Assembly (NCBI GenBank): GCA_002491195.1
Contig: DKVL01000083.1
Coordinates: forward strand, 1-13,702
DNA: 13,702 bases
Direction: 5' to 3'
Source of the DNA: Lachnospiraceae bacterium UBA7179
GTDB taxonomy: Bacteria; Bacillota; Clostridia; Lachnospirales; Lachnospiraceae
Shown here: positions 6,758-13,702 of the stretch, piece by piece
Numbering within the stretch: position 1 is the stretch's first letter
Layout: every line of letters begins with the position of its first letter
The notes under the pieces: generated by a model
What the model was told of the DNA's origin: nothing
Databases searched by the model: none
What the model saw: only the letters and a program-made list of their open reading frames with translations
Program-made: the position numbers and the translations under genes

Positions 6758-7924
6758 ATGGCAGCTCAATTGACAATTCAAGAACAGGCGTTAGCTTTAC
6801 ACAAAAAATGGAACGGAAAACTTGAAACAGTGTCCAAAACCCCCGTCAAATCAAGGGAGGCACTGTCTCTGGCATACACCCCTGGCGTGGCAGAACCCTG
6901 CAAAGTGATCGCCCAGGACAAGGAAGCCGCTTATCAGTATACCATGAAAGCAAACACCGTAGCAGTGATCTCTGATGGCAGCGCCGTCCTCGGTCTTGGC
7001 AACATCGGACCATACGCCGCAATGCCGGTCATGGAAGGAAAGGCAGTTCTCTTCAAGGAATTTGGCGGCGTGAATGCCGTACCCATCTGTCTTGACACAC
7101 AGGACACCGAGGAGATCATCAAGGCCGTCACATGGCTTGCTCCGGCTTACGGCGGTATCAATCTCGAGGACATCAGCGCGCCGCGCTGCTTTGAGATCGA
7201 GGAACGTCTGAAGGAAATCCTTGACATCCCAGTATTTCATGACGACCAGCATGGCACTGCGATCGTCGTCCTCGCCGGTATCATCAATGCGCTCAAAGTT
7301 GTCGGAAAGCAGAAAGAAAACTGCAAGGTTATCGTTAACGGTGCGGGAAGCGCCGGTGTAGCCATCACAAAACTTCTGCTGACATACGGCTTTACAAACG
7401 TGATCCTGTGTGACAAAGTTGGCATCGTGTCTACTTCTACGGAGGGTTTAAACTGGATGCAGGAAAAGATGGCAAAGATCACAAATCCAAACAACGAGAC
7501 AGGTACGCTTGCCGACGCCCTGAAAGGAGCGGATATCTTTGTCGGTGTGTCCGCGCCGAATATTGTGACTCCCGAAATGGTACGATCCATGGCTCCTGAT
7601 TCCATCCTCTTTGCCATGGCAAATCCCACGCCGGAGATCATGCCCGACGTGGCAAAGGCCGCTGGCGCACGCATCGTCGGCACTGGCAGGAGCGATTTCC
7701 CGAACCAGGTCAACAATGTCGTCGCATTTCCAGGCATTTTTAAAGGCGCTCTCGAAGGGCGTGCTACCCAGATTACAGAGGAGATGAAACTCGCCGCTGC
7801 CAACGCGATCGCAGGGCTCGTGCCTGACAATGAGCTAAGCGAGGACAATATTATGCCGGAAGCCTTTAATCCAAAGGTTGCAGAACTTGTCGCCGAGGCA
7901 GTCAAGTCACACATCAACCGATGA
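6758..7924 (+). CDS. NAD(P)-dependent malic enzyme
   Basis: It converts malate to pyruvate and CO2 with reduction of NAD or NADP, in the cytoplasm, linking C4 acids to pyruvate. At 388 residues it is the short bacterial type without the C-terminal phosphotransacetylase-like domain of MaeB. Seen: catalytic Tyr40 in SLAYTPGVAEPC, LGLGNIGPYAAMPVMEGKA at 78-96 with likely catalytic Lys95, metal-ligand region NLEDIS (135-140) and FHDDQHGTA (160-168), and the Rossmann loop GAGSAG (195-200) with Asp219 ending the second strand. A late ANPTPEI motif is also present. Start ATG 6758 follows AAGGAGAG at 7 bases. Its stop overlaps the next start as ATGA, so it leads a three-gene operon. Cofactor preference cannot be settled by eye. 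Confidence 0.95.
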   Translation: MAAQLTIQEQALALHKKWNGKLETVSKTPVKSREALSLAYTPGVAEPCKVIAQDKEAAYQYTMKANTVAVISDGSAVLGLGNIGPYAAMPVMEGKAVLFKEFGGVNAVPICLDTQDTEEIIKAVTWLAPAYGGINLEDISAPRCFEIEERLKEILDIPVFHDDQHGTAIVVLAGIINALKVVGKQKENCKVIVNGAGSAGVAITKLLLTYGFTNVILCDKVGIVSTSTEGLNWMQEKMAKITNPNNETGTLADALKGADIFVGVSAPNIVTPEMVRSMAPDSILFAMANPTPEIMPDVAKAAGARIVGTGRSDFPNQVNNVVAFPGIFKGALEGRATQITEEMKLAAANAIAGLVPDNELSEDNIMPEAFNPKVAELVAEAVKSHINR

Positions 7925-8874
7925 TGCTATGGAACGACAAACCGTATCACTCGCTTGACTACGAGCTTAAGAAAATATACGGAGAGAAAATATACAAAAT
8001 TGCCCTTGATGCCGGCATGACCTGTCCGAACCGCGATGGGACATGCGGTGTCCGCGGCTGCATCTTCTGCAGTGCAGGAGGAAGCGGCGATTTTGCCGCC
8101 AGAAAAGATTCCGGAGAAACATCTATCTCCGCCCAGCTTGAACAAGGGAAACAGTATTTCCACAGCAAAAATATCGGCCGTCGTTTTATCGCTTATTTTC
8201 AGGCATACACAAACACCTACGCACCAGTCGCCAGGCTGGAATCACTTTATCGTGAGGCGCTTGACGAACCCTCTGTAGTTGGAATCTCCATCGCTACCAG
8301 GCCGGACTGCCTTGACAGTGATGTGCTCTCACTGCTTGACCGGCTAAACAGGGAATATCCAAACAAATTCATCTGGATCGAGCTTGGCCTGCAGACCATT
8401 CATGAGAGAACCGCCGTACTCATCCGGCGCGGATATCCGCTCTCTGTATTCGAACAGGCAGTTCTCTCGCTGCGCGAACGCTCCATTCCCATAATAGCGC
8501 ATGTTATCATCGGGCTTCCTGGCGAAAATAAAGCTATGATGCTCGAAACCTGTCGTTTTCTTGCCCAAAAAGGCATTAACGGAATTAAATTACAGTTGTT
8601 ACATGTATTAAGAAACACAGATTTAGTCGAATTATATCAAAAGAAAACATTTGATATTCCTGACATAATGGAGTATATTGATATCATAATCTCTTGTCTT
8701 GAAGTCCTGCCCCCTGACATGGTGATACACCGTGTGACAGGTGATGGACCAAGAAATTTGCTGCTCGCCCCTCTCTGGAGTCTTGACAAGAAACGCGTCC
8801 TCAATACGCTTCACCAGGAAATGCGGCGGCGCGATACCTGGCAGTCCAAAAAGCAAAGGAGAACCAATCCATGA
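7921..8874 (+). CDS. TIGR01212-family radical SAM protein (YtqA/MnmL-like)
   Basis: It is a 317-residue radical S-adenosylmethionine enzyme. Seen: the cluster-binding motif CPNRDGTCGVRGCIFC at 35-50, where C35, C47 and C50 fit the family's C-x11-C-x2-C pattern, GSGDFAA at 55-61, YFQAYTNTYAP at about 98-108, GISIATRPDCL at about 121-131, IWIELGLQT at about 151-159 and HVIIGLPGE at about 194-202. These identify the YhcC/YtqA family. The Bacillus member YtqA has been reported as MnmL, acting on the side chain of wobble uridine in tRNA (from memory). That function is inferred here by homology only. ATG 7921 overlaps the malic enzyme stop. A second ATG follows directly, and no good ribosome binding site is present, so translation is probably coupled. 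An additional Cys42 lies inside the motif. Confidence 0.88.
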   Translation: MMLWNDKPYHSLDYELKKIYGEKIYKIALDAGMTCPNRDGTCGVRGCIFCSAGGSGDFAARKDSGETSISAQLEQGKQYFHSKNIGRRFIAYFQAYTNTYAPVARLESLYREALDEPSVVGISIATRPDCLDSDVLSLLDRLNREYPNKFIWIELGLQTIHERTAVLIRRGYPLSVFEQAVLSLRERSIPIIAHVIIGLPGENKAMMLETCRFLAQKGINGIKLQLLHVLRNTDLVELYQKKTFDIPDIMEYIDIIISCLEVLPPDMVIHRVTGDGPRNLLLAPLWSLDKKRVLNTLHQEMRRRDTWQSKKQRRTNP

Positions 8875-9386
8875 CACAAGACCCCTTAACACTATACAAA
8901 CTGATCGTCCTATATATGCTGGACCGGGTGAACTTTAAACTGTCCTACTCACAGATCAGCAGTTTTATCCTCGAAAAGGAATACACCAATTTCATGACGC
9001 TGCAGCAGGTAATCGCCGATTTACAGGATACCGAACTGATCAGTACAGACGCCTCCCTGAACCGCACGCTCTTCTCCATCACCGAGGAAGGCCGCAATAC
9101 ACTGTCCTATTTCCGAAACCGTATTGGAGATGCCATCATCGATGATATTGACGCATTTCTCTCCGAAAAACATCTTGAATTGAAAAGCGAAGCATCCATC
9201 ATCGCAAAATACTATAAGACGACCTCCGGAGACTATGAGGCAGAATTGATCGCAAGGGAGAAAGAGAGCGATCTTGTAAACATCAAAATCTCCGTCCCTG
9301 CAAAAGATATGGCCGAATCCATCTGTGAAAACTGGTACGACAAAAATGAACAGATCTACAAATATTTAATGGAGGAGCTTTTCTAG
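8871..9386 (+). CDS. DUF4364 family protein, winged-helix type
   Basis: This 171-residue soluble protein belongs to a family I associate with Clostridia and whose function is not established. Seen: an N-terminal half (about 1-80) rich in short helices with the hydrophobic pattern of a winged-helix domain, including SYSQISSFILEKEYTNF (25-41), LQQVIADLQDTELIST (44-59) and a LFSITEEGRNTLSYF wing-like segment (66-80), then an acidic C-terminal half with beta-type stretches. DNA binding is therefore plausible but not shown. The start codon overlaps the radical SAM stop as ATGA and has AAGGAGA 8 bases upstream. It is the last gene of the malic enzyme operon. Its TAG stop shares bases with the rarA stop on the other strand. 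Confidence 0.85.
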   Translation: MTQDPLTLYKLIVLYMLDRVNFKLSYSQISSFILEKEYTNFMTLQQVIADLQDTELISTDASLNRTLFSITEEGRNTLSYFRNRIGDAIIDDIDAFLSEKHLELKSEASIIAKYYKTTSGDYEAELIAREKESDLVNIKISVPAKDMAESICENWYDKNEQIYKYLMEELF

Positions 9387-9396
9387 GCTCCTCCAT
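9369..9396. terminator. Perfect 10-bp inverted repeat across two convergent stop codons
   Basis: ATGGAGGAGC (9369-9378) and GCTCCTCCAT (9387-9396) pair perfectly around the 8-base loop TTTTCTAG. The loop contains the stop codons of the DUF4364 gene (TAG 9384-9386) and of rarA (TAG on the minus strand, 9385-9383). The stems encode the last residues of both proteins. It sits where a bidirectional terminator is expected, but neither strand has a strong T run after the stem. Confidence 0.55.
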
Positions 9397-10717
9397 CTGC
9401 TTCCTCTTTAATCCTTTTCATATGCTCTCTGATCTTTGCCTCATATCCGTTCCATGACGGCTCATAAAACTTCTTTCCTGTGAGCTCATACGGAAGATAC
9501 TGCTGCTCTACATAATGATTTTTATAGTCATGGGCATATTTATAACCTGTTCCATGTCCCAACTTTGCAGCTCCCTTGTAATGCGCGTCCTGCAAGTGTG
9601 TCGGTATCGGAAGATCCCCACTTCTGTCGATCTCCTCGTTTGCCGCAAAGATCGCGTTGCAGGCGGCATTGCTCTTCGGCGCACACGCCACATAGGAAGC
9701 CGCCTGCGCAAGAATAATCTGCGCCTCCGGCATACCGATCCGCTCTACCGCAAGCGATGCGCTCACAGCCACATTTAAAGCCATAGGATCTGCATTTCCC
9801 ACGTCCTCCGCAGCACAGATCATGATACGCCTTGCGATAAACGCGACCTGTTCTCCCGCATAGAGCATTTTCGCCAGATAGTACACTGCCGCATCGGGAT
9901 CGGAACCGCGCATACTCTTGATAAAGGCCGATATCGTGTCATAGTGGTTGTCTCCCATCTTGTCGTACAATACACGCCTTTTCTGAATACACTCCTGCGC
10001 CACTTCTACCGTAATGTGGATTTTCCCGTCCTCACTTCTGTCCGTCGTCATAATGCCAAGCTCTATGGCATTCAGTGCGTGCCTTGCATCGCCGCCCGAC
10101 AAATCCGCCAGAAATTCTAACGCATCCTCGTCAATCTCCGCATCATAACTGCCCATCCCTTTCTCTGTGTCATACACAGCCCTTTTTAGCAGCTTCTTGA
10201 TGTCATTCTTCTCCAAAGGTTTGAGCTCAAAGATCACAGAGCGCGAAATCAACGCCCCGTTCACCTCAAAATATGGATTTTCCGTCGTCGCACCAATCAG
10301 GATAATCGTCCCATCCTCCACAAACGGAAGCAGATAATCCTGCTGGCTTTTGTTAAAGCGATGAATCTCATCGATAAATAAAATCGTGCGCTTCGCATAC
10401 ATGGCCAGCATGTCTTTTGCCTTGTTGACAACCTCCTCCATATCCTTTTTTCCAGCAACGGTTGCGTTGATCTGCATAAACTCCGCACTCGTTGTATTGG
10501 CAATCACTTTTGCAAGCGTCGTCTTTCCTGTCCCAGGCGGTCCATAAAAAATAACAGAACTTATCTTATCTGCCTTGATCGCCCGGTACAGGAGCTTGTC
10601 CTTGCCGATAATGTGCGACTGCCCCACCACCTCGTCCAAAGTCGTGGGGCGGAGTCTTGCCGCCAGCGGGGACTCCTTCTCCTGTGTTGTCGTTCTCATA
10701 TACTCAAACAAATCCAT
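9383..10717 (-). CDS. rarA: Replication-associated recombination protein A (RarA/MgsA, AAA+ ATPase)
   Basis: RarA is a clamp-loader-like AAA+ ATPase that acts at stalled replication forks. The chosen start gives 444 residues, the usual length. Seen: the N-terminal LAARLRPTTLDEVVGQSHI (18-36), Walker A GPPGTGKT (59-66), Walker B ILFIDEIH (112-119), sensor 1 IGATTENPYFEVN (141-153), Arg-finger region ISRS (157-160), DLSGGDARHALNAIE in the lid, and the family C-terminal domain with PKSNAAC and the late YEPSWNGYE. A TTG 15 bases upstream (10732) is in frame, but GGGAGAG lies 6 bases before ATG 10717, so I prefer the ATG. It follows the acyl-CoA synthetase-like gene by 28 bases and is probably co-transcribed with it. 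Confidence 0.95.
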   Translation of the reverse strand: MDLFEYMRTTTQEKESPLAARLRPTTLDEVVGQSHIIGKDKLLYRAIKADKISSVIFYGPPGTGKTTLAKVIANTTSAEFMQINATVAGKKDMEEVVNKAKDMLAMYAKRTILFIDEIHRFNKSQQDYLLPFVEDGTIILIGATTENPYFEVNGALISRSVIFELKPLEKNDIKKLLKRAVYDTEKGMGSYDAEIDEDALEFLADLSGGDARHALNAIELGIMTTDRSEDGKIHITVEVAQECIQKRRVLYDKMGDNHYDTISAFIKSMRGSDPDAAVYYLAKMLYAGEQVAFIARRIMICAAEDVGNADPMALNVAVSASLAVERIGMPEAQIILAQAASYVACAPKSNAACNAIFAANEEIDRSGDLPIPTHLQDAHYKGAAKLGHGTGYKYAHDYKNHYVEQQYLPYELTGKKFYEPSWNGYEAKIREHMKRIKEEADGGA

Positions 10718-10745
10718 ATGGCGCTCTCCCAATATTCAAACTTCT

Positions 10746-12380
10746 CTATGATTTATTCTGCACCGCTACAAGACTGTCACCGCCATACATCTTCCGAAGT
10801 TTCGGCTTCTCGATCTTGCCTGTCGGGTTTCTTGGGATATCCGCGAATATCACCTGACGCGGGCGCTTGTACTTTGGAAGTTTCATGCAATACTCGTTGA
10901 TCTCTTCCTCTGTGGCGCTCATACCCTCTTTAACCTCAATAATAGCAGCTGTTATTTCTCCCAGACGTTTGTCAGGAATCCCAATCACTGCCACATCTTT
11001 CACTTTGTTGTTCGTGCGCAGGAAATCCTCAATCTGGACTGGATAAATATTCTCGCCGCCGCTGATGACAACATCCTTTTTGCGATCCACCAGGAAGATA
11101 AAGCCATCCTCGTCCTCCTGCGCCATATCCCCGGTAAACAGCCACCCGTCACGAAGCACTTCTTTCGTAGCCTGCTCGTCATTGTAGTAACAGGTCATAA
11201 CACCTGGTCCCTTTACAGCCAGCTCTCCGACTTCGCCGCGTGTTACCTGTTCCCCGTTTTCGTTGACGATCTTGACCTGCCAGCCATAGCCTGCCTTACC
11301 GATCGCCCCTACCTTATGAATATTCTCGACACCCAGATGCACACAGCCCGGCCCGATCGACTCGCTGAGACCGTAATTCGTGTCATACTGATGATGCGGG
11401 AATACCTTTTTCCAGCGCTGGATCAAACTCTGCGGAACCGGCTGCGCACCGATGTGCATCAGTCTCCACTGGGAAAGCTCATAGTCCTCAAGCTTGATAT
11501 CACCTCTGTCAATCGCATCGAGAATATCCTGTGCCCACGGCACGAGAAGCCACACGATCGTACACTTTTCTTTGGACACGGCATCCAGGATAAACTCCGG
11601 CTTTGTCCCCTTTAGCAATACAGCCTTGCTGCCCTCCAGAAAACTTCCGAACCAGTGCATCTTCGCCCCCGTGTGATAGAGCGGCGGAATACACAAAAAG
11701 ACATCCTCTTTTGTCTGTCCATGATGCTTCTGCTCCACTTTGCACGAGTGCATCAGGCTTTCATGATTATGTAAGATCGCCTTGGGAAATCCCGTCGTTC
11801 CCGACGAGAAATAGATCGCCGCGTCATCGGCATCTGTCAGCGGGATCATCGGCGTCTGGCTGGAACAGTTCGCTGTGAGGCTGTTATAATCCTCCGCAAA
11901 GCTCGGACAATTGTCTCCCACATAAAATAACAGTCGGTTTCTGCTAATACTCTCCGCAATCTCCTCCACGCGCCCGATAAATTCCGGACCAAATACAAGG
12001 ACATCCACTTCCGCCAGATTCAGGCAGTACTCAATCTCATCCGGCGCATAGCGGAAATTGAGCGGCACCGCCAGCGCGCCTGTTTTCAAAACGCCGAAAT
12101 AAATTGGCAGCCATTCCAGACAGTTCATCAGCAGGATCGCCACCTTGTCCCCCTTCTTGATGCCTCTCTGGATCAGCAGATTGGCAAAACGGTTTGCCTT
12201 CTCATTAAATACGCTCCACGTGATCTCCCGGCGGTAGTGTGTCACCGGGTTTGGCTCCATCAGCTCGTATTCTTTCCATGTGACGCGTCTCGTCTCCTTG
12301 ATCTCAGGATTGATTTCTACCAGACAGATATCATTTCCATACAGTTTACAGTTTCTCTCTAAAATGTCTGTAATTGGCAT
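10746..12380 (-). CDS. AMP-forming acyl-CoA synthetase / class I adenylate-forming ligase
   Basis: Enzymes of this family activate a carboxylic acid with ATP to an acyl-adenylate and usually transfer it to coenzyme A. The substrate here is not known. The chosen start gives 544 residues. Seen: phosphate-binding loop FSSGTTGFPK (191-200), CIPPLYHTGA at 230-239, substrate-pocket and A5 region NYGLSES (335-341), GWLFTGDMA (412-420), hinge region DRKKDVVISGGENIYP (432-447) and the catalytic Lys522 in NPTGKIEK. All core motifs are intact. It resembles the medium/long-chain and carnitine-type CoA ligases more than acetyl-CoA synthetase. ATG 12380 has AAGGAGT 7 bases upstream. The frame stays open upstream to 12509, but no ribosome binding site supports that longer start. 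It has its own promoter at 12525-12553 and is followed 28 bases later by rarA. Confidence 0.88.
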   Translation of the reverse strand: MPITDILERNCKLYGNDICLVEINPEIKETRRVTWKEYELMEPNPVTHYRREITWSVFNEKANRFANLLIQRGIKKGDKVAILLMNCLEWLPIYFGVLKTGALAVPLNFRYAPDEIEYCLNLAEVDVLVFGPEFIGRVEEIAESISRNRLLFYVGDNCPSFAEDYNSLTANCSSQTPMIPLTDADDAAIYFSSGTTGFPKAILHNHESLMHSCKVEQKHHGQTKEDVFLCIPPLYHTGAKMHWFGSFLEGSKAVLLKGTKPEFILDAVSKEKCTIVWLLVPWAQDILDAIDRGDIKLEDYELSQWRLMHIGAQPVPQSLIQRWKKVFPHHQYDTNYGLSESIGPGCVHLGVENIHKVGAIGKAGYGWQVKIVNENGEQVTRGEVGELAVKGPGVMTCYYNDEQATKEVLRDGWLFTGDMAQEDEDGFIFLVDRKKDVVISGGENIYPVQIEDFLRTNNKVKDVAVIGIPDKRLGEITAAIIEVKEGMSATEEEINEYCMKLPKYKRPRQVIFADIPRNPTGKIEKPKLRKMYGGDSLVAVQNKS

Positions 12381-12524
12381 TATTGTTACTCCTTTTATTT
12401 GTTTTATTGTTCTTTTGCCAGCCCTGCAGTTTTCAGGAACTTTCTTCAGACTCCCATTCGCGCTCCCTGCGATCATATCATCAGAATCAGACCATCCTTG
12501 CCTCTGCATGACACAGTTATAAAT

Positions 12525-12553
12525 ATTATGCCACTTTAAAGCATCAAAGTAAA
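12525..12553 (-). promoter_or_regulatory. Sigma-A promoter of the acyl-CoA synthetase-like gene
   Basis: On the minus strand TTTACT (12553-12548), a 17-base spacer and CATAAT (12530-12525) make a good sigma-A match. It implies a leader of about 138 bases before the ATG. I could not assign the leader to any riboswitch class. The 43 codons open in frame within it are more likely leader than protein. Confidence 0.65.
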
Positions 12554-12640
12554 TATAAATTTTGCTTTTATCTTTAAACAGGGAATCATTACTTCATTTT
12601 TTCGTGTGCTGTTTGGTATCGAGGCGGATGCGCCCTATCC

Positions 12641-12669
12641 TTTACAGAACCTGTCACTTTTGATATAAT
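12641..12669 (+). promoter_or_regulatory. Sigma-A promoter of the HAD-domain gene
   Basis: TTTACA (12641-12646), a 17-base spacer and a consensus TATAAT (12664-12669) form a strong housekeeping promoter. The predicted leader is about 45 bases. It diverges from the ligase promoter, with 87 bases between the two -35 elements. Confidence 0.85.
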
Positions 12670-12720
12670 CAAAACACAACGCAACGATCAATTCAAATCA
12701 TGACAGGAGGAAATCAATTC

Positions 12721-13689
12721 ATGCGCAATTCAAGAGATGACAAGAAAGTAATTTTCCTTGATGCCGGCGCCAGATGGGATGCAGATACTGCCAAAAGGCT
12801 GTCTAAACTAGCTTCCCACTGCGACGCAGACATTCTGTTATTATCCGGCGAACAGCACAGCCCGTCTGTCGAAAGCCTCAAAGCCGCCCTCGGTGCCGAC
12901 AAGTTTGACCGGAATATTTCTGATACCCTCTTTTATTCAGAAGATACTCCCATCTCCGGGATCATACACAGTTATCTTGACCAGCGAGCCGATAAGATAT
13001 CATATGTTATCATCAGCCTCACAGACATGGAAAAAGAATTTCGGGGATATACGGTCTATATCGGAAAGCATGAACTTCTGACCGACAGCGCCGCACGGAC
13101 AGCCGCGCGCATTCTGGACTTTGGCCCGTTCTGGGGAGATTATTACAGAGAGCATATCCAGCAGCGCCGCGAAACGGATCTGATCGAAGATTATTTTGAG
13201 AAGGTCATTTTTCTGGATATAGACGGCGTTCTCAATCTCGTTGAATACCCACGCACATCAGACGAGATCATTGTCGACAAATTTGTGTGTAATTTAGCGC
13301 TTATTATCAAGGAGACTGACGCAGAAGTAGTGCTCACCTCATCATGGCGATATGGATTTGCAAGCTACGCCCGCAGCGGCTTTGATGGCTCGGACAAAGA
13401 CATAGACACATTATACTACTATCTGGACAAATATAAGATCCGGATCGCAGGCAGCACACCTCTATACTTTAACGGGGCAGAAGGCCGCCCATTTGAAATC
13501 CGGTCATGGCTGTGTCCCAGGCCGTCTGTAAAGCAGTTTGTCATCCTCGACGACGAGACATTTTGGAGCTGGAACTGGCTTGAACCGCATCTGGTATGCA
13601 CAGAAGGCGCCGAAAAGGGAACCGGAAGAGGACTGAGTGAGGAAGATGCTTACAAAGCGATCAGATTGCTAAATAATCAATCAGAATAA
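12721..13689 (+). CDS. HAD-superfamily protein, decayed HAD domain plus HAD_SAK_2-like domain
   Basis: The chosen start gives 322 residues. The C-terminal part (about 160-317) is a HAD domain like those in Swiss-Army-knife RNA repair proteins (HAD_SAK_2). Seen: nucleophile motif KVIFLDIDGVLN (161-172) with D166 and D168, motif II VVLTSSWR (203-210), FEIRSWL (258-264) and the metal motif VILDDE (274-279), then GLSEEDAYKAIRLL (304-317). The N-terminal part (about 8-132) follows the same order but with altered catalytic positions: VIFLDAGARW, ILLLSGEQ, VIISLTDMEKE and a final helix TAARIL. It is probably an inactive duplicate. A phosphatase or phosphotransferase role is inferred; the substrate is unknown. 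An upstream ATG at 12700 is in frame, but its codons contain the AGGAGG that serves ATG 12721. Promoter TTTACA-17-TATAAT lies at 12641-12669. Confidence 0.82.
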   Translation: MRNSRDDKKVIFLDAGARWDADTAKRLSKLASHCDADILLLSGEQHSPSVESLKAALGADKFDRNISDTLFYSEDTPISGIIHSYLDQRADKISYVIISLTDMEKEFRGYTVYIGKHELLTDSAARTAARILDFGPFWGDYYREHIQQRRETDLIEDYFEKVIFLDIDGVLNLVEYPRTSDEIIVDKFVCNLALIIKETDAEVVLTSSWRYGFASYARSGFDGSDKDIDTLYYYLDKYKIRIAGSTPLYFNGAEGRPFEIRSWLCPRPSVKQFVILDDETFWSWNWLEPHLVCTEGAEKGTGRGLSEEDAYKAIRLLNNQSE

Positions 13690-13702
13690 ACGCATGAATG
13701 AA

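Noticed and set aside
7237..7917. Open frame of 226 codons antisense to malic enzyme
   Set aside because: Shadow of a well-conserved gene with biased codon use. The product is low-complexity Ala/Ser-rich without a start signal.
10718..10732. TTG start for rarA
   Set aside because: The added residues are encoded by the ribosome binding site region. ATG 10717 has GGGAGAG at the right spacing, and MDLFEYM is a typical RarA start.
12381..12509. 43-residue N-terminal extension of the acyl-CoA synthetase-like protein
   Set aside because: ATG 12380 has an ideal AAGGAGT. The extension has no ribosome binding site and lies within the predicted leader.
12700..12720. Upstream ATG for the HAD protein
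   Set aside because: Its codons contain the AGGAGG used by ATG 12721, and no ribosome binding site precedes it.
1..13702. CRISPR array, tRNA, rRNA, transposase or integrase genes
   Set aside because: Searched by eye on both strands. No regularly spaced repeats, no cloverleaf or rRNA-like blocks, and no recombinase motifs were seen.

Overview
This window looks like a chromosomal segment of a Gram-positive Clostridia member, most likely a Lachnospiraceae species. The evidence is the rho / rpmE / DUF1385 / prmC / prfA gene order, a DUF4364 gene, a Clostridia-type Rho with a long low-complexity insertion, strong AGGAGG-like ribosome binding sites and sigma-A promoters. Most of it is housekeeping DNA of moderate GC content. 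The family was recognised from remembered protein motifs, not from a database search.

Layout, left to right. (1) Bases 1-905, minus strand: the first 301 codons of a large AT-rich gene that runs off the left edge. Its N-terminus looks like a Cap4/DUF4297-type PD-(D/E)xK nuclease, and the reading frame leaves the window just where a P-loop appears to begin. This is a probable anti-phage (Avs/STAND-like) defence gene and the most interesting item here. (2) 906-1179: a hairpin-rich spacer containing the probable terminator of the next operon. (3) 1180-4082, minus strand: DUF1385 membrane protein, prmC and prfA in one tight operon, so peptide release factor RF1 is made together with the enzyme that methylates its GGQ motif. 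(4) 4191-6126, minus strand: rpmE, with its own strong promoter and terminator, behind rho. (5) 6127-6757: a 631-base gap between divergent genes, holding a structured repeat-like element and the malic enzyme promoter region. (6) 6758-9386, plus strand: malic enzyme, a TIGR01212 radical SAM protein (YtqA/MnmL-like, tRNA wobble uridine) and a DUF4364 winged-helix protein, joined by two ATGA overlaps. (7) 9383-12380, minus strand: an acyl-CoA synthetase-like ligase followed by rarA. rarA converges on the DUF4364 gene so closely that the two stop codons share bases inside a perfect 10-bp inverted repeat. (8) 12381-12720: a divergent promoter region with two good sigma-A promoters. (9) 12721-13689, plus strand: a protein with one intact HAD phosphatase-like domain, preceded by what appears to be a decayed copy of the same fold.

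The central part serves information processing: translation termination, ribosome, transcription termination, tRNA modification and replication-fork maintenance. The left-edge gene differs sharply in base composition and function, and is probably an accessory gene inserted downstream of the prfA operon. No tRNA, rRNA, CRISPR array, insertion sequence or integrase was seen.
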